A stretch of DNA of 32,235 nt from an uncultured Clostridia bacterium. GTDB taxonomy: Bacteria > Bacillota > Clostridia > Oscillospirales > Oscillospiraceae. Below the pieces are notes generated by a model. That model saw only the letters and a program-made list of their open reading frames with translations, had not been told where the DNA came from and searched no databases. The stretch is taken from assembly GCA_946531435.1 (NCBI GenBank), contig CAMNAO010000017.1, forward strand, positions 1-32,235, written 5' to 3'. Both the position numbers and the translations under genes were made by a program. Shown in pieces: positions 7,353 through 15,173 of this stretch; positions within the stretch are counted from its first letter, which is position 1; the number at the start of each line of letters is the position of its first letter.

Positions 7353-8954
7353 ATGGACGGACATTCCATCAACCTGGACATCTTGATATGGGAGAATGAT
7401 TCTGCAATAGGAATGCAGGTCCGGCATGCGCTTGCAGAAATGAATATATCCCCCTGCATGTCCGTACACTGTGACGAGCTGGCTGCGTTTGACACCGTCG
7501 CCCGGGAAAAACCGGATATCCTGCTGTATTGCTCCGCCTTTGGGGGAGAAGAGAAGCAGGATGAGGAGATCCTGAGGGAACTGCGGGGCATTGATGAGGA
7601 GCTCAGGATCGTGATCGTGGCAAAGACCCATAGTCTGCGGACTGCCAGACTGGCTCTGGAGTGCGGTGCGGAGTGGGTGCTCACGGCGAAGGAAGAGCTG
7701 ACGCTTTTGGGGGACGTGCTGGCCCGCCTGGAGCGGAAGCGCAGTGAACAGCTCCGCCGGAGAGACGATCTTGCCAGGAAAGAGTTTCTGGAGTGGATTC
7801 GTGAGGAGTCCGGCAATTCAAGAGAGTTCTTTCTGAGTGATGTGCAGCTTCCGGGACCGGAATACTTCCTTTATCTCATCCGGATCCTGCCGCCTTATCG
7901 CTCCCGCGTGAAGCTGGAGGAGCGGAGCTTTGCCGTGCTGAAGGGATACGATATCCTCCAGGGAAAGCTTTTGAAGAGCTGCGCCCACTTGGCCGTCCGG
8001 GACGGACAGGACCTCCTGGTCTGCTTTTCCGGCACCCGGGAGCAGACAGAGGACGGCAGAAAGATGATCCGGGATTTTTTGACGGAGATGCGTGAGTTCA
8101 GCGTGTCGGTCTCCACCTGCTCCGCCTGGGCGGCTGAGAGCTGGCGGATCGAGGATCCCCGGGAGCTTCCCGAGAGCTATCGGAGATGCCGGAGAGAGGT
8201 GGAGGAGCGGCTGCTGAGCGATACCTTCACGGTGCTTCCCGTCCACCGCACGAAGGTGGGCGATGAAAGCGGGACGCGGGAGGAATACTGGGTCTTTGAT
8301 ATCAGGAAATCCCTGACCAACGCCCTTGAGGTGTTTGATAAAGAGGCGATCCGCAAATCCCTGCTGCAGCTGAAGAGCAACATCGCGGGCGCTTCGGGTA
8401 TCAATGGGGGAGAGATCTTCAATATCTACAAGACGCTGTTGTCCGCTCTTTCTCAGGAGCTGGAGGGAAAAGGTCTCCATCCTGAGGAGATCGGTCTGGA
8501 CTTCGCCGCCATGACGGCCGATTCAGATTCTTTCTGTACGGTGGATGACGTGTTCTCTGCGATGGAGAACTATTATGTGGAGGGAATGAACCACCTCAGA
8601 GAGCGAGAGGAGAACAGTCTGCCCGCTCCCGTGCTGCTGGCAAAGCGGTATATCCGCGCCTTCTTCAATATGCCCCTGTCCCTTGTGGAGATCAGCGATT
8701 ATGTGGGCATGAATGAGAACTACTTTTCGGATTATTTCAAGAAGAATACGGGGATGACCTTTAAACAGTACCAGACGGAGCTGCGCGTGAAATACGCCAA
8801 GCAGATGCTGCTGGACAAGCAATACTCCCTGGAAGATATCTCTGACGCCGTGGGGTACAACGATGTGAAATACTTCCAGCGGGTGTTCAAGCGGGTGACG
8901 GGGATCGCCCCCGGCGAGTACCGCAGGAAGTACCATGTTCTCCAGAGCTTTTGA
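7353..8954 (+). CDS. AraC-family regulator with degenerate receiver domain
   Basis: This DNA-binding transcription factor (533 residues from this ATG) lies inside the sugar operon. Residues about 8-125 look like a response-regulator receiver (LDILIWENDSA, then PDILLYC, then ALECGAEWVLTA). However, the acidic pocket is reduced to E14-N15 and the phospho-Asp position is Cys60 (or Tyr59), so phosphorylation is unlikely. A middle region of about 280 residues resembles the linker of YesN-like regulators, without a motif I can name. The last 100 residues are a clear double-HTH AraC domain (SLVEISDYVGMNENYFSDYFKK and SLEDISDAVGYNDVKYFQRVFK; ending TGIAPGEYRRKY). No histidine kinase is in view. Start is uncertain: GTG 7323 and ATG 7353 lie in frame and neither has a strong RBS. 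It probably senses a pathway metabolite and controls this operon. Confidence 0.85.
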   Translation: MDGHSINLDILIWENDSAIGMQVRHALAEMNISPCMSVHCDELAAFDTVAREKPDILLYCSAFGGEEKQDEEILRELRGIDEELRIVIVAKTHSLRTARLALECGAEWVLTAKEELTLLGDVLARLERKRSEQLRRRDDLARKEFLEWIREESGNSREFFLSDVQLPGPEYFLYLIRILPPYRSRVKLEERSFAVLKGYDILQGKLLKSCAHLAVRDGQDLLVCFSGTREQTEDGRKMIRDFLTEMREFSVSVSTCSAWAAESWRIEDPRELPESYRRCRREVEERLLSDTFTVLPVHRTKVGDESGTREEYWVFDIRKSLTNALEVFDKEAIRKSLLQLKSNIAGASGINGGEIFNIYKTLLSALSQELEGKGLHPEEIGLDFAAMTADSDSFCTVDDVFSAMENYYVEGMNHLREREENSLPAPVLLAKRYIRAFFNMPLSLVEISDYVGMNENYFSDYFKKNTGMTFKQYQTELRVKYAKQMLLDKQYSLEDISDAVGYNDVKYFQRVFKRVTGIAPGEYRRKYHVLQSF

Positions 8955-8971
8955 AGCTGCGTAAAACAGAA

Positions 8972-8995
8972 ATAAAGGGGCGCCGTCCCCTTTAT
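8972..8995 (+). promoter_or_regulatory. Intra-operon hairpin
   Basis: ATAAAGGGG (8972-8980) pairs perfectly with CCCCTTTAT (8987-8995) around a 6-nt loop. There is no T-run after it, so read-through is expected. It may mark an mRNA processing or stability point between the regulator and the second kinase gene. Confidence 0.5.
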
Positions 8996-9045
8996 GGATA
9001 CAACACCATCGTACATCTATTTCAAATGATGCGGAGGAATACACA

Positions 9046-10743
9046 ATGACGCATATGAGCTGTGAGGAGTTGCGCAAAATGCTGTTGGCGTCTGCGGACA
9101 GGATTATCCGGAACGAACCTTACCTGACAAGGGTCGACAGCGAGATCGGAGACGGGGACCACGGTATCGGCATGCGGAACGGGATGACTGCGGCAAAGGA
9201 ATTCCTTCAAAAGGCCGAGGGAGAGGTCAACGCCTATGCGCTGTATGCCGGAATGGCGGAGGCCATGCAGCAGGCGATGGGCGGCGCGTCGGGGATGATC
9301 TTCTCCACCCTGTTTGCCGGGCGGGCGGCTGAGAAGGCTCCGAAAGCGGAGCTTACGCCTGCGGACCTGGCAAACCAGATGCGGGAAGGGCTTCAGGCTA
9401 TTCAGGAGCTGGGAAAAGCCCAGGTGGGGGATAAGACCATGGTAGACGCCCTCGCCCCGGCGGTGGAGGCCATGAACGCCCACACGGAGTCCTTTGAAGC
9501 AATGTTCGCCGCCGGTGAAAAGGCTGCCCACGAGGGAATGGAGAAGACCCGGGATTACATAGCCCGCTTCGGAAGGGCAAAGAGTCTGGGAGAACGGGCC
9601 ATCGGGCATCAGGATGCCGGCGCCACCTCCACCTGGCTGATTCTGCTGGAGATGAGCGACTTCGTTTCCGGGACCTCGACGCCGGATCCGACGCTTTCGG
9701 AAAAAGAGAAGACCGACAAGGCGGCCGAAGGCGGCTCCGCGCTCAAGTGGAAAAAGAAGATCATCAACGACCCCGCCGACGTGGTGAAGGAGGAGGGCGA
9801 GGGCTTCCTCGCGGCCTTTGGATCCGAGTTCATGGCGGTGGAGGGCGTGAACGGCCTTATCCGCAGGACGATCCCGGATGGAAAAACAGCGCTGGTCATC
9901 GGGGGCGGCTCCGGACATGAGCCGATGTTCGGCTTCTTCCTGGGAGATAACCTGGCGGATGCCGCGGCCAACGGCAACGTGTTCGCATCTCCCGACCCCG
10001 TCACCATCACAAAGACTGCCGCCGCTGCCGACAGAGGTGCCGGAGTCCTGTTTCTCTACGGCAACTATGCGGGGGACAATCTGAACTTTGACAAAGCGGC
10101 GGAGAATCTGGAGGCCATGGGGATCCACAGCAGAACCGTCCGAGTCTGGGACGATATCGCCTCCGCCCCCCGGGAGCGGATCACCGACCGGCGCGGCATC
10201 GCCGGGGATGTGCTCATGCTGAAAATCGCCGGAGCCGCCTGTGCGGAGCTTCCTCTGGAGGAGGCCTACCGTGTGGCGTCCAAGGCCAGGGACAACCTGT
10301 ATTCTCTGGGCGTGGGCCTGGAGGGCGCCACCATTCCCGGGCAGTTGGAGCCGATCTTCACCCTGCCCCCGGATGAGATGGAGTACGGCCTGGGCATCCA
10401 CGGGGAACCGGGAGTAAAACGGATCGCCATGCAGTCCGCGGATGAGATCGTGGAGAACCTGGTGGAGACCATCCTGAAGGAAAGCGGCATCCGGGCGGGC
10501 GATACGGTATGCACCTATGTGAACGGCCTCGGCAGTACCACATTGATGGAGCTCATGATCATGAACCGGAAGCTTCATCTCCTGCTGAAGGAGAAGGGGA
10601 TCCTGATCCATGACATGGACGTGAACAGTCTTGTGACGACAATGGAAATGGCGGGGGCGTCCATCTCCCTCATGAAGATGGACGAGGAGCTGATCAAATA
10701 CTATGACCGGCCCTGCAGAAGCCCGTATTACACCAAGGGCTGA
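9046..10743 (+). CDS. Ketose kinase with reversed domain order, DhaL-DhaK fusion
   Basis: This 565-residue protein has the DhaL (nucleotide-binding) domain first, about residues 1-205, and the DhaK (substrate-binding) domain second, about 232-565. The usual single-chain kinases have DhaK first. DhaL shows IGDGDHG (34-40), GGASGM, GDKTMVDALAP and SLGERAIGHQDAGATS. DhaK shows GGGSGHEP (His291), FASP (Ser315, as Ser80 of E. coli), YAGDNLNF (Asp344) and GLGIHGEPG (His452), so all known substrate-site residues are present. The linker (about 206-230) is polar (STPDPTLSEKEKTDK). The RBS CGGAGG lies 10-12 bases before the ATG. It is a second kinase for the same operon, probably acting on a related ketose or the other enantiomer; DHA remains possible. 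Confidence 0.9.
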   Translation: MTHMSCEELRKMLLASADRIIRNEPYLTRVDSEIGDGDHGIGMRNGMTAAKEFLQKAEGEVNAYALYAGMAEAMQQAMGGASGMIFSTLFAGRAAEKAPKAELTPADLANQMREGLQAIQELGKAQVGDKTMVDALAPAVEAMNAHTESFEAMFAAGEKAAHEGMEKTRDYIARFGRAKSLGERAIGHQDAGATSTWLILLEMSDFVSGTSTPDPTLSEKEKTDKAAEGGSALKWKKKIINDPADVVKEEGEGFLAAFGSEFMAVEGVNGLIRRTIPDGKTALVIGGGSGHEPMFGFFLGDNLADAAANGNVFASPDPVTITKTAAAADRGAGVLFLYGNYAGDNLNFDKAAENLEAMGIHSRTVRVWDDIASAPRERITDRRGIAGDVLMLKIAGAACAELPLEEAYRVASKARDNLYSLGVGLEGATIPGQLEPIFTLPPDEMEYGLGIHGEPGVKRIAMQSADEIVENLVETILKESGIRAGDTVCTYVNGLGSTTLMELMIMNRKLHLLLKEKGILIHDMDVNSLVTTMEMAGASISLMKMDEELIKYYDRPCRSPYYTKG

Positions 10744-10765
10744 GTATGAAAAAGGAGTGACAAGA

Positions 10766-11209
10766 ATGAAAATTGCAATCGGATGCGACCCAAACGCGAC
10801 TGCCTTCAAGGCGGAACTCATTCCCTTTATTCTGAGCCTGGGCCATGAGGTCGAGGATTTCGGAAGCAATGACCCGGTCTATGCCCATACCGCCACCAAG
10901 CTGGGTGAGGCGGTGGCCCGGAAGGAATGCGACCGCGGGATCCTGATCTGCGGGACCGGCATCGGCGTGTGCATCGCCGCCAACAAGGTCAAAGGCGTTT
11001 ACGCCGCTGAGGTGAACAATATCTATCAGGCGGAGCGGGCACAGCTCAGCAACAACGCCAATGTGATCACCATGGGCTCCCAGGTCACCGGCATCGAGCT
11101 GGCCAAGAGCCTGGTGCGGGAATACCTGAAAAACACCTTTGATCCCAAGAGCAGGTCCGGCCCCAAGGTCCAGGCGATCCTGGACTATGAGAGCGGCAAA
11201 GAAGACTGA
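10766..11209 (+). CDS. RpiB/LacAB-family sugar-phosphate isomerase, EryI/DerI-like
   Basis: This 147-residue aldose-ketose isomerase starts at an ATG with AAAGGAG about 10 bases upstream. The catalytic Cys motif [13 protein letters not shown] (Cys62) is intact. Two residues of ribose-5-phosphate isomerase B are changed: the DH of GCDHxGF is DP (Asp8-Pro9), and the ring-opening His (HND.NV) is Ser95 ([11 protein letters not shown]). The SNNA.xITMG pattern is one I recall from isomerases of erythritol/threitol operons, whose four-carbon phosphate substrates cannot close a pyranose or furanose ring. I infer D-erythrulose-4-phosphate to D-erythrose-4-phosphate isomerisation; ribose-5-phosphate isomerase activity is the alternative. 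It lies 22 bases after the second kinase gene. Confidence 0.85.
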   Translation: MKIAIGCDPNATAFKAELIPFILSLGHEVEDFGSNDPVYAHTATKLGEAVARKECDRGILICGTGIGVCIAANKVKGVYAAEVNNIYQAERAQLSNNANVITMGSQVTGIELAKSLVREYLKNTFDPKSRSGPKVQAILDYESGKED

Positions 11210-11229
11210 CCTGCAGGAAAGGAGACAAT

Positions 11230-11886
11230 ATGAGATTCTTTATCGATACCGCCAACGTTGAGGAGATCATTCAGGCCAACGACATGGGCGTCATCTGCGG
11301 CGTGACCACCAACCCCTCTCTCATCGCCAAGGAGGGAAAGGACTATCGGAAAACGCTCCTGGAGATTGCGGAAATCGTGGACGGCCCCATCTCCGGAGAG
11401 GTCAAGGCGACCACCACCGACGCCGAGGGCATGATCACCGAAGGACGGGAGATTGCCGCGATGCATCCCAACATGGTGGTGAAGATCCCCATGACCACCG
11501 AGGGACTGAAGGCCATCAAAGTTTTGTCCCGCGAGGGAATCAAGACCAACTGCACCTTGATTTTCAGCACGAACCAGGCGCTGCTGGCCGCCAGGGCCGG
11601 AGCAACCTATGTCTCCCCCTTCCTGGGCCGGCTGGACGATATCAATATGGACGGAGCCGGGCTGATTTATGAGATCGCGGAGGTGTTCCGCGCTGCGGGG
11701 GATATCGACACCCAGATCATCGCCGCCTCTGTCCGCACCACGGTCCATGTGACGGAGTGCGCCAAGGCGGGCGCCCATATTGCCACCGTCCCCTTCAAGA
11801 TCCTTCTCCAGATGGCTGGGCATCCGCTGACCGACGCCGGGATCATCAAATTCCAGAAGGATTACCGCGCTGTATTCGGTGACTGA
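11230..11886 (+). CDS. tal: Transaldolase, small TalC/FSA-like family
   Basis: This class I aldolase-type enzyme is 218 residues long, typical of the TalC/FSA group. The N-terminus [13 protein letters not shown] and [13 protein letters not shown] are diagnostic. The Schiff-base lysine is in VVKIPMT. Two positions separate transaldolase from fructose-6-phosphate aldolase: the FSA Gln59 position is Glu here (GEVKATT), and the FSA Tyr131 position is Phe ([10 protein letters not shown]). Both point to true transaldolase, which moves a dihydroxyacetone unit between sedoheptulose-7-phosphate, erythrose-4-phosphate, fructose-6-phosphate and glyceraldehyde-3-phosphate. Good RBS (AAAGGAG). Its presence next to transketolase and an E4P-producing isomerase makes sense for E4P disposal. 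Confidence 0.92.
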   Translation: MRFFIDTANVEEIIQANDMGVICGVTTNPSLIAKEGKDYRKTLLEIAEIVDGPISGEVKATTTDAEGMITEGREIAAMHPNMVVKIPMTTEGLKAIKVLSREGIKTNCTLIFSTNQALLAARAGATYVSPFLGRLDDINMDGAGLIYEIAEVFRAAGDIDTQIIAASVRTTVHVTECAKAGAHIATVPFKILLQMAGHPLTDAGIIKFQKDYRAVFGD

Positions 11887-11900
11887 CGGAGGCGCAGACA

Positions 11901-12728
11901 ATGGCATGCAGGAAATGGTACATGGGTACCAATACCAAGATGTATAAGACCATCGCGGATACAAACCGTTTTGTTTCCGATCTCTGCACTCTTACCGCGG
12001 ATATCCCCCGGGAAAAGTTTGAGCTCTTCGTGATCCCCAGCTACACCACCTTAGACCAGGCGGGACGGAATCGGGACAGCCGCCTTTTAAAGCTGGGCGC
12101 TCAAAACATGTGCTGGGAGGAGCAGGGCCAGTTCACCGGTGAGATCAGTCCCCTGATGCTGCGGGAGGTGGGCTGCGATCTCGTGATGATCGGCCACTCT
12201 GAGCGGCGGCATATCTTCATGGAGACCGATGAGATGGAGCGCGCGAAGGTCCGCAGCGCCCTGGAGCATGGCTTTACAGCGCTGCTCTGCATCGGAGAGA
12301 CGGAGGAGGAAAAAGCGGCCGGCCGTACCGCTGAGGTGCTCCGGAGGCAATTGGAGACCGGGCTTCGGGATGTGGAGATCCCGCAGCTCAACAGGGTCTG
12401 GGTAGCCTATGAACCGGTCTGGGCCATCGGCGTAAACGGGAAACCCATTACCATTGCCTATGCGGATGAGATGCTCAGCGCCATTCGGGAGATCCTGTGC
12501 GATATCTTTGGCGTGTCGGGAGAGGACGTGCCCATCTTTTACGGCGGGTCTGTCAATCCGGAAAACGCCGTTCCGCTGTCCCGCTGCCGGGATATCAACG
12601 GGTTGTTTATCGGCAGAAGCGCCTGGGACGCGGAGAAGTTCAACCGGCTGATCCGGCAGGTGCTGGAAAGCCGGATGCAGGAAGACTCCGACGCTTGCGG
12701 CCGGAGTCATGAGCAGCGGAAGGAGTGA
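11901..12728 (+). CDS. Triosephosphate isomerase paralogue, LerI/EryH-like tetrulose-phosphate isomerase
   Basis: This TIM-barrel isomerase has 275 residues (usual TpiA about 250). Catalytic residues are present: Asn11 and Lys13 in TNTKMYK, His99 in IGHSERR, Glu171 in AYEPVWAIG, and the phosphate loop FYGGSVNP. The N-terminus (YMGTNTKMYKT) and FVIPSYTTLD differ from housekeeping TpiA (NWKMN and APP) and resemble the TpiA2/EryH/LerI group of erythritol and threitol operons, which isomerises L-erythrulose-1-phosphate to D-erythrulose-4-phosphate. Loop 6 also differs (AIGVNGKPIT instead of AIGTGKTAT). The tail (QEDSDACGRSHEQRKE) is polar and overlaps the RBS of the transketolase gene. RBS GGAGG is 8 bases before ATG. 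Ordinary triosephosphate isomerase activity cannot be excluded. Confidence 0.85.
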   Translation: MACRKWYMGTNTKMYKTIADTNRFVSDLCTLTADIPREKFELFVIPSYTTLDQAGRNRDSRLLKLGAQNMCWEEQGQFTGEISPLMLREVGCDLVMIGHSERRHIFMETDEMERAKVRSALEHGFTALLCIGETEEEKAAGRTAEVLRRQLETGLRDVEIPQLNRVWVAYEPVWAIGVNGKPITIAYADEMLSAIREILCDIFGVSGEDVPIFYGGSVNPENAVPLSRCRDINGLFIGRSAWDAEKFNRLIRQVLESRMQEDSDACGRSHEQRKE

Positions 12729-12735
12729 GCTGGTT

Positions 12736-14721
12736 ATGCAGGCTATAGAGAAAAAAGCGATTTCGGCGCTGCGCGTTTTGGCTGCGGAGTCCGTGGAAAA
12801 GGCGAAGAGCGGCCATCCCGGCATGGCGATCGGTTCCGCGCCCATCGTCTACGCGATCTGGAAGCAGATGAAGCTGGACCCCCGGGATCCGCAGCACCCG
12901 TATCGCGACCGGTTCGTACTTTCGGCGGGCCATGTGTCCGCGCTCCATTACGCGGCGCTGCATCTTTTTGGATACGGTGTCGGCATGGAGGACATGAAGC
13001 AGTTCCGCCAGCTGGGGAGCAACACCCCCGGCCATCCGGAATACGGCGAGACCCCGGGCGTGGAGGCTACCACGGGTCCTCTGGGGCAGGGGATCGCCAT
13101 GGCGGCGGGCATGGCCCTGGCGGAAAGCCGTCTGGCCGCGCATTTCAACTGCGGCGGGCTGAAGCTTGTGGATAACTATACGTATGTTCTCTGCGGTGAC
13201 GGCTGTCTCATGGAGGGCGTCGCGTGGGAGGCGATCTCCTTCGCGGGGCAGAATCGGCTGGGCAAGCTGATCCTGTTCTATGACCGGAATCGGATCACCA
13301 TTGAGGGAGAGCTGGGGATCGCGTCCTCCGATGATGTGGAGGGCAAATTCCGCGCCATGGGCTGGCAGGTGCTGCATGTGGCGGATGGCGATGATCTGCC
13401 CGCCATCGAGGAGGCCCTGAGCCGGGCGAAGACGGACACGGAGCACCCCTCTGTTGTGATCGTGGATACGGTGATCGGCAGGGGCACCCCCAAGGCCGGG
13501 AAGAGCAGCGCCCATGGAGAACCCTTGGGGCCGGAGGCACTGGAGGCGCTGAAGGAAAGCTGCGGCTGGTCCCTGGAGCCGGGTTCCGGATTTGAGATCC
13601 CGGCGGAGGTCTATGCCCACTATCATGAGCTGGCGGAGACCTGCCGCGGGCGGCTCTCCGAATATGACCGGCTGCTGTCCGAATACCGGTCCGGCTATCC
13701 GGAGCTCTATGAGGAGTGGTGCTCCTGGCATGAGACGACATGCCCGGAAAAGCTGAAACAGGACGAGCGCCTTTTTGCGGCGGAAAAGCCCGAGGCGACC
13801 CGCGCCTCATCCGGTAAGGTGCTGAATCTTCTGGCGGAGTATTATCCCAACCTCTTCGGCGGCAGCGCGGACCTGGCCCCCTCCAACAAGACGGAATTGA
13901 AGGGACGGAGCTTTTACAGCCCGGAGAACCGGGACGGGAGCAATCTGCACTTCGGCATCCGGGAGTTTGCCATGGCCGCGATGTGCAACGGAATGGCGCT
14001 TTACGGCGGCCTTCGGCCCTTCTGCGCCACCTTTATGGTGTTCTCCGACTACCTGAAGCCTGCCGCGCGACTCAGCGCGCTTATGAAGCTGCCGGTGTGG
14101 TATGTTCTGACCCATGACAGCATCGGCGTGGGGGAGGACGGCCCCACCCATGAGCCGGTGGAACAACTGCCGGCGCTGCGCTCCATCCCCGGCATGCGGG
14201 TCTATCGCCCCGCGGATCTCAGGGAAACGGCGTGGAGCTACCTCTCCGCTCTGGATGGAAAGGGGCCTTCGGCCTTCGTTCTCTCCCGGCAGAATTTGCC
14301 GCAGCTTCCCGGGACGGGTGAGGGCGTTCAAAAGGGCGGCTATGTGCTGAAGGAGGGCGGCGACGGTTCTCCCAAAGTGATTCTGATCGGTACGGGCAGC
14401 GAGCTGCAGCTTGCGGTGAAGGCCGCGGAAAAGCTGGAGACGGAAGGCATTTCCACCAGGGTGGTTTCCATGCCGTGTATGGAGCTCTTTAACCAGCAGA
14501 GCGCGGAGTACCGGGAGAGCGTGCTTCCCCGCGGCGTCCGGGCGCGTGTGTCTGTGGAGGCCGGAAGCAGCTTCGGCTGGGACCGGTATGTGGGCCTGGA
14601 CGGGGCCTGCGTCTGCATTGATCGCTTCGGCGCCTCCGGCCCGGCGGCAAAGCTGTTTGAGGAATACGGGATCACCGCGGACGCGGTGGCCGAGGCCGCG
14701 AAAAAGGTGCTGAGAGCATAA
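12736..14721 (+). CDS. tkt: Transketolase, full length
   Basis: This TPP-dependent enzyme (661 residues, usual 650-680) moves two-carbon units between ketose and aldose phosphates. It carries SGHPGMAIGSAP, GPLGQG, the TPP motif starting GDGCLMEG and ending YDRN, the pyrimidine-domain segment FGIREFAM and the transketolase signature GEDGPTHEPVEQL. The C-terminal domain (LIGTGSELQLAVKAAEKLE) is complete. The ATG was chosen because AAGGAG lies 11 bases upstream; the earlier ATG at 12709 sits inside the preceding gene without a good RBS. As the last gene of the operon it would link erythrose-4-phosphate with xylulose-5-phosphate, giving fructose-6-phosphate and glyceraldehyde-3-phosphate. Confidence 0.95.
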   Translation: MQAIEKKAISALRVLAAESVEKAKSGHPGMAIGSAPIVYAIWKQMKLDPRDPQHPYRDRFVLSAGHVSALHYAALHLFGYGVGMEDMKQFRQLGSNTPGHPEYGETPGVEATTGPLGQGIAMAAGMALAESRLAAHFNCGGLKLVDNYTYVLCGDGCLMEGVAWEAISFAGQNRLGKLILFYDRNRITIEGELGIASSDDVEGKFRAMGWQVLHVADGDDLPAIEEALSRAKTDTEHPSVVIVDTVIGRGTPKAGKSSAHGEPLGPEALEALKESCGWSLEPGSGFEIPAEVYAHYHELAETCRGRLSEYDRLLSEYRSGYPELYEEWCSWHETTCPEKLKQDERLFAAEKPEATRASSGKVLNLLAEYYPNLFGGSADLAPSNKTELKGRSFYSPENRDGSNLHFGIREFAMAAMCNGMALYGGLRPFCATFMVFSDYLKPAARLSALMKLPVWYVLTHDSIGVGEDGPTHEPVEQLPALRSIPGMRVYRPADLRETAWSYLSALDGKGPSAFVLSRQNLPQLPGTGEGVQKGGYVLKEGGDGSPKVILIGTGSELQLAVKAAEKLETEGISTRVVSMPCMELFNQQSAEYRESVLPRGVRARVSVEAGSSFGWDRYVGLDGACVCIDRFGASGPAAKLFEEYGITADAVAEAAKKVLRA

Positions 14722-14859
14722 AGAGAGCACCAATGCTCCGGGGGATCCGTGAACTCAGGATAGTATTGAAGTGCGGAAAAGTCTGCCAAACCGGACCTGA
14801 AAAAGAAAAGCAGACACACGGCACGGGGCGGCCCGAAACCGCTCCGGGTTGCCGGAAAC

Positions 14860-14900
14860 AACGCCGAAAGCCTTTGTTTTCAAGGACTTTCGGCGTTTTT
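14860..14900 (+). terminator. Intrinsic terminator of the sugar operon
   Basis: AACGCCGAAAG (14860-14870) pairs perfectly with CTTTCGGCGTT (14887-14897), and the right arm runs into TTTTT. It lies about 140 bases after the transketolase stop and closes the operon. Confidence 0.9.
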
Positions 14901-15105
14901 GATTTTCGCCCAATCTTGCTTCTCGTTTGAGTGTACTGTATTACAATCTTATTTGTATTGTCAGTCATAAAGCAGAGCCGACGGCAGCACGACAAAGCAG
15001 GGACCGGCATGATAAGGGAGAGCGCCGGTAGTGGGATTGAATAGGCCAAGTATGGACGCGGCCCCGAACAGAGCCGGTACCTGCGCGGGATCCTCTTTTA
15101 CCCTG
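14901..15105. other. Spacer without a recognised gene
   Basis: About 205 bases between the sugar-operon terminator and the next promoter. The first 80 bases are much more AT-rich than the rest of the window and contain a small dyad ACAAT/ATTGT (near 14943-14961). No ORF with an RBS and no RNA gene could be supported. Confidence 0.5.
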
Positions 15106-15134
15106 TTGATTCGCGGCCGATAACGGGATATACT
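15106..15134 (+). promoter_or_regulatory. Sigma-A-type promoter of the metallo-beta-lactamase-fold gene
   Basis: TTGATT (15106-15111), a spacer of exactly 17 bases, and TATACT (15129-15134). The predicted start lies about 33 bases before the ATG. Confidence 0.75.
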
Positions 15135-15173
15135 CCTACTGAACCAAATGTGATCATCTGCGGGAGGCGCGCC

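Noticed and set aside
7260..7353. Frameshift or split between the first kinase and the regulator
   Set aside because: The kinase ends normally after its DhaL domain and the regulator's receiver-like start is complete; only the exact start codon is unclear.
5533..10743. A PTS-dependent DhaKLM system
   Set aside because: No DhaM, EI or HPr-like domain is present, and both kinases are single-chain DhaK/DhaL fusions, which use ATP in known cases.
9022..10869. Very long minus-strand open frame (615 codons) opposite the second kinase
   Set aside because: The + strand encodes a full kinase with all motifs; high-GC codon use produces long antisense frames. No RBS or recognisable domain on the minus strand. 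The same applies to minus-strand frames opposite rny, dpp, tkt and the polysaccharide genes.
12709..12736. Earlier ATG for transketolase
   Set aside because: It lies within the previous gene and lacks a good RBS; AAGGAG is placed for the ATG at 12736.
14916..14944. Possible promoter TTGCTT-N17-TATTAC after the sugar-operon terminator
   Set aside because: Weak match, and a much better promoter lies at 15106-15134 closer to the next gene.
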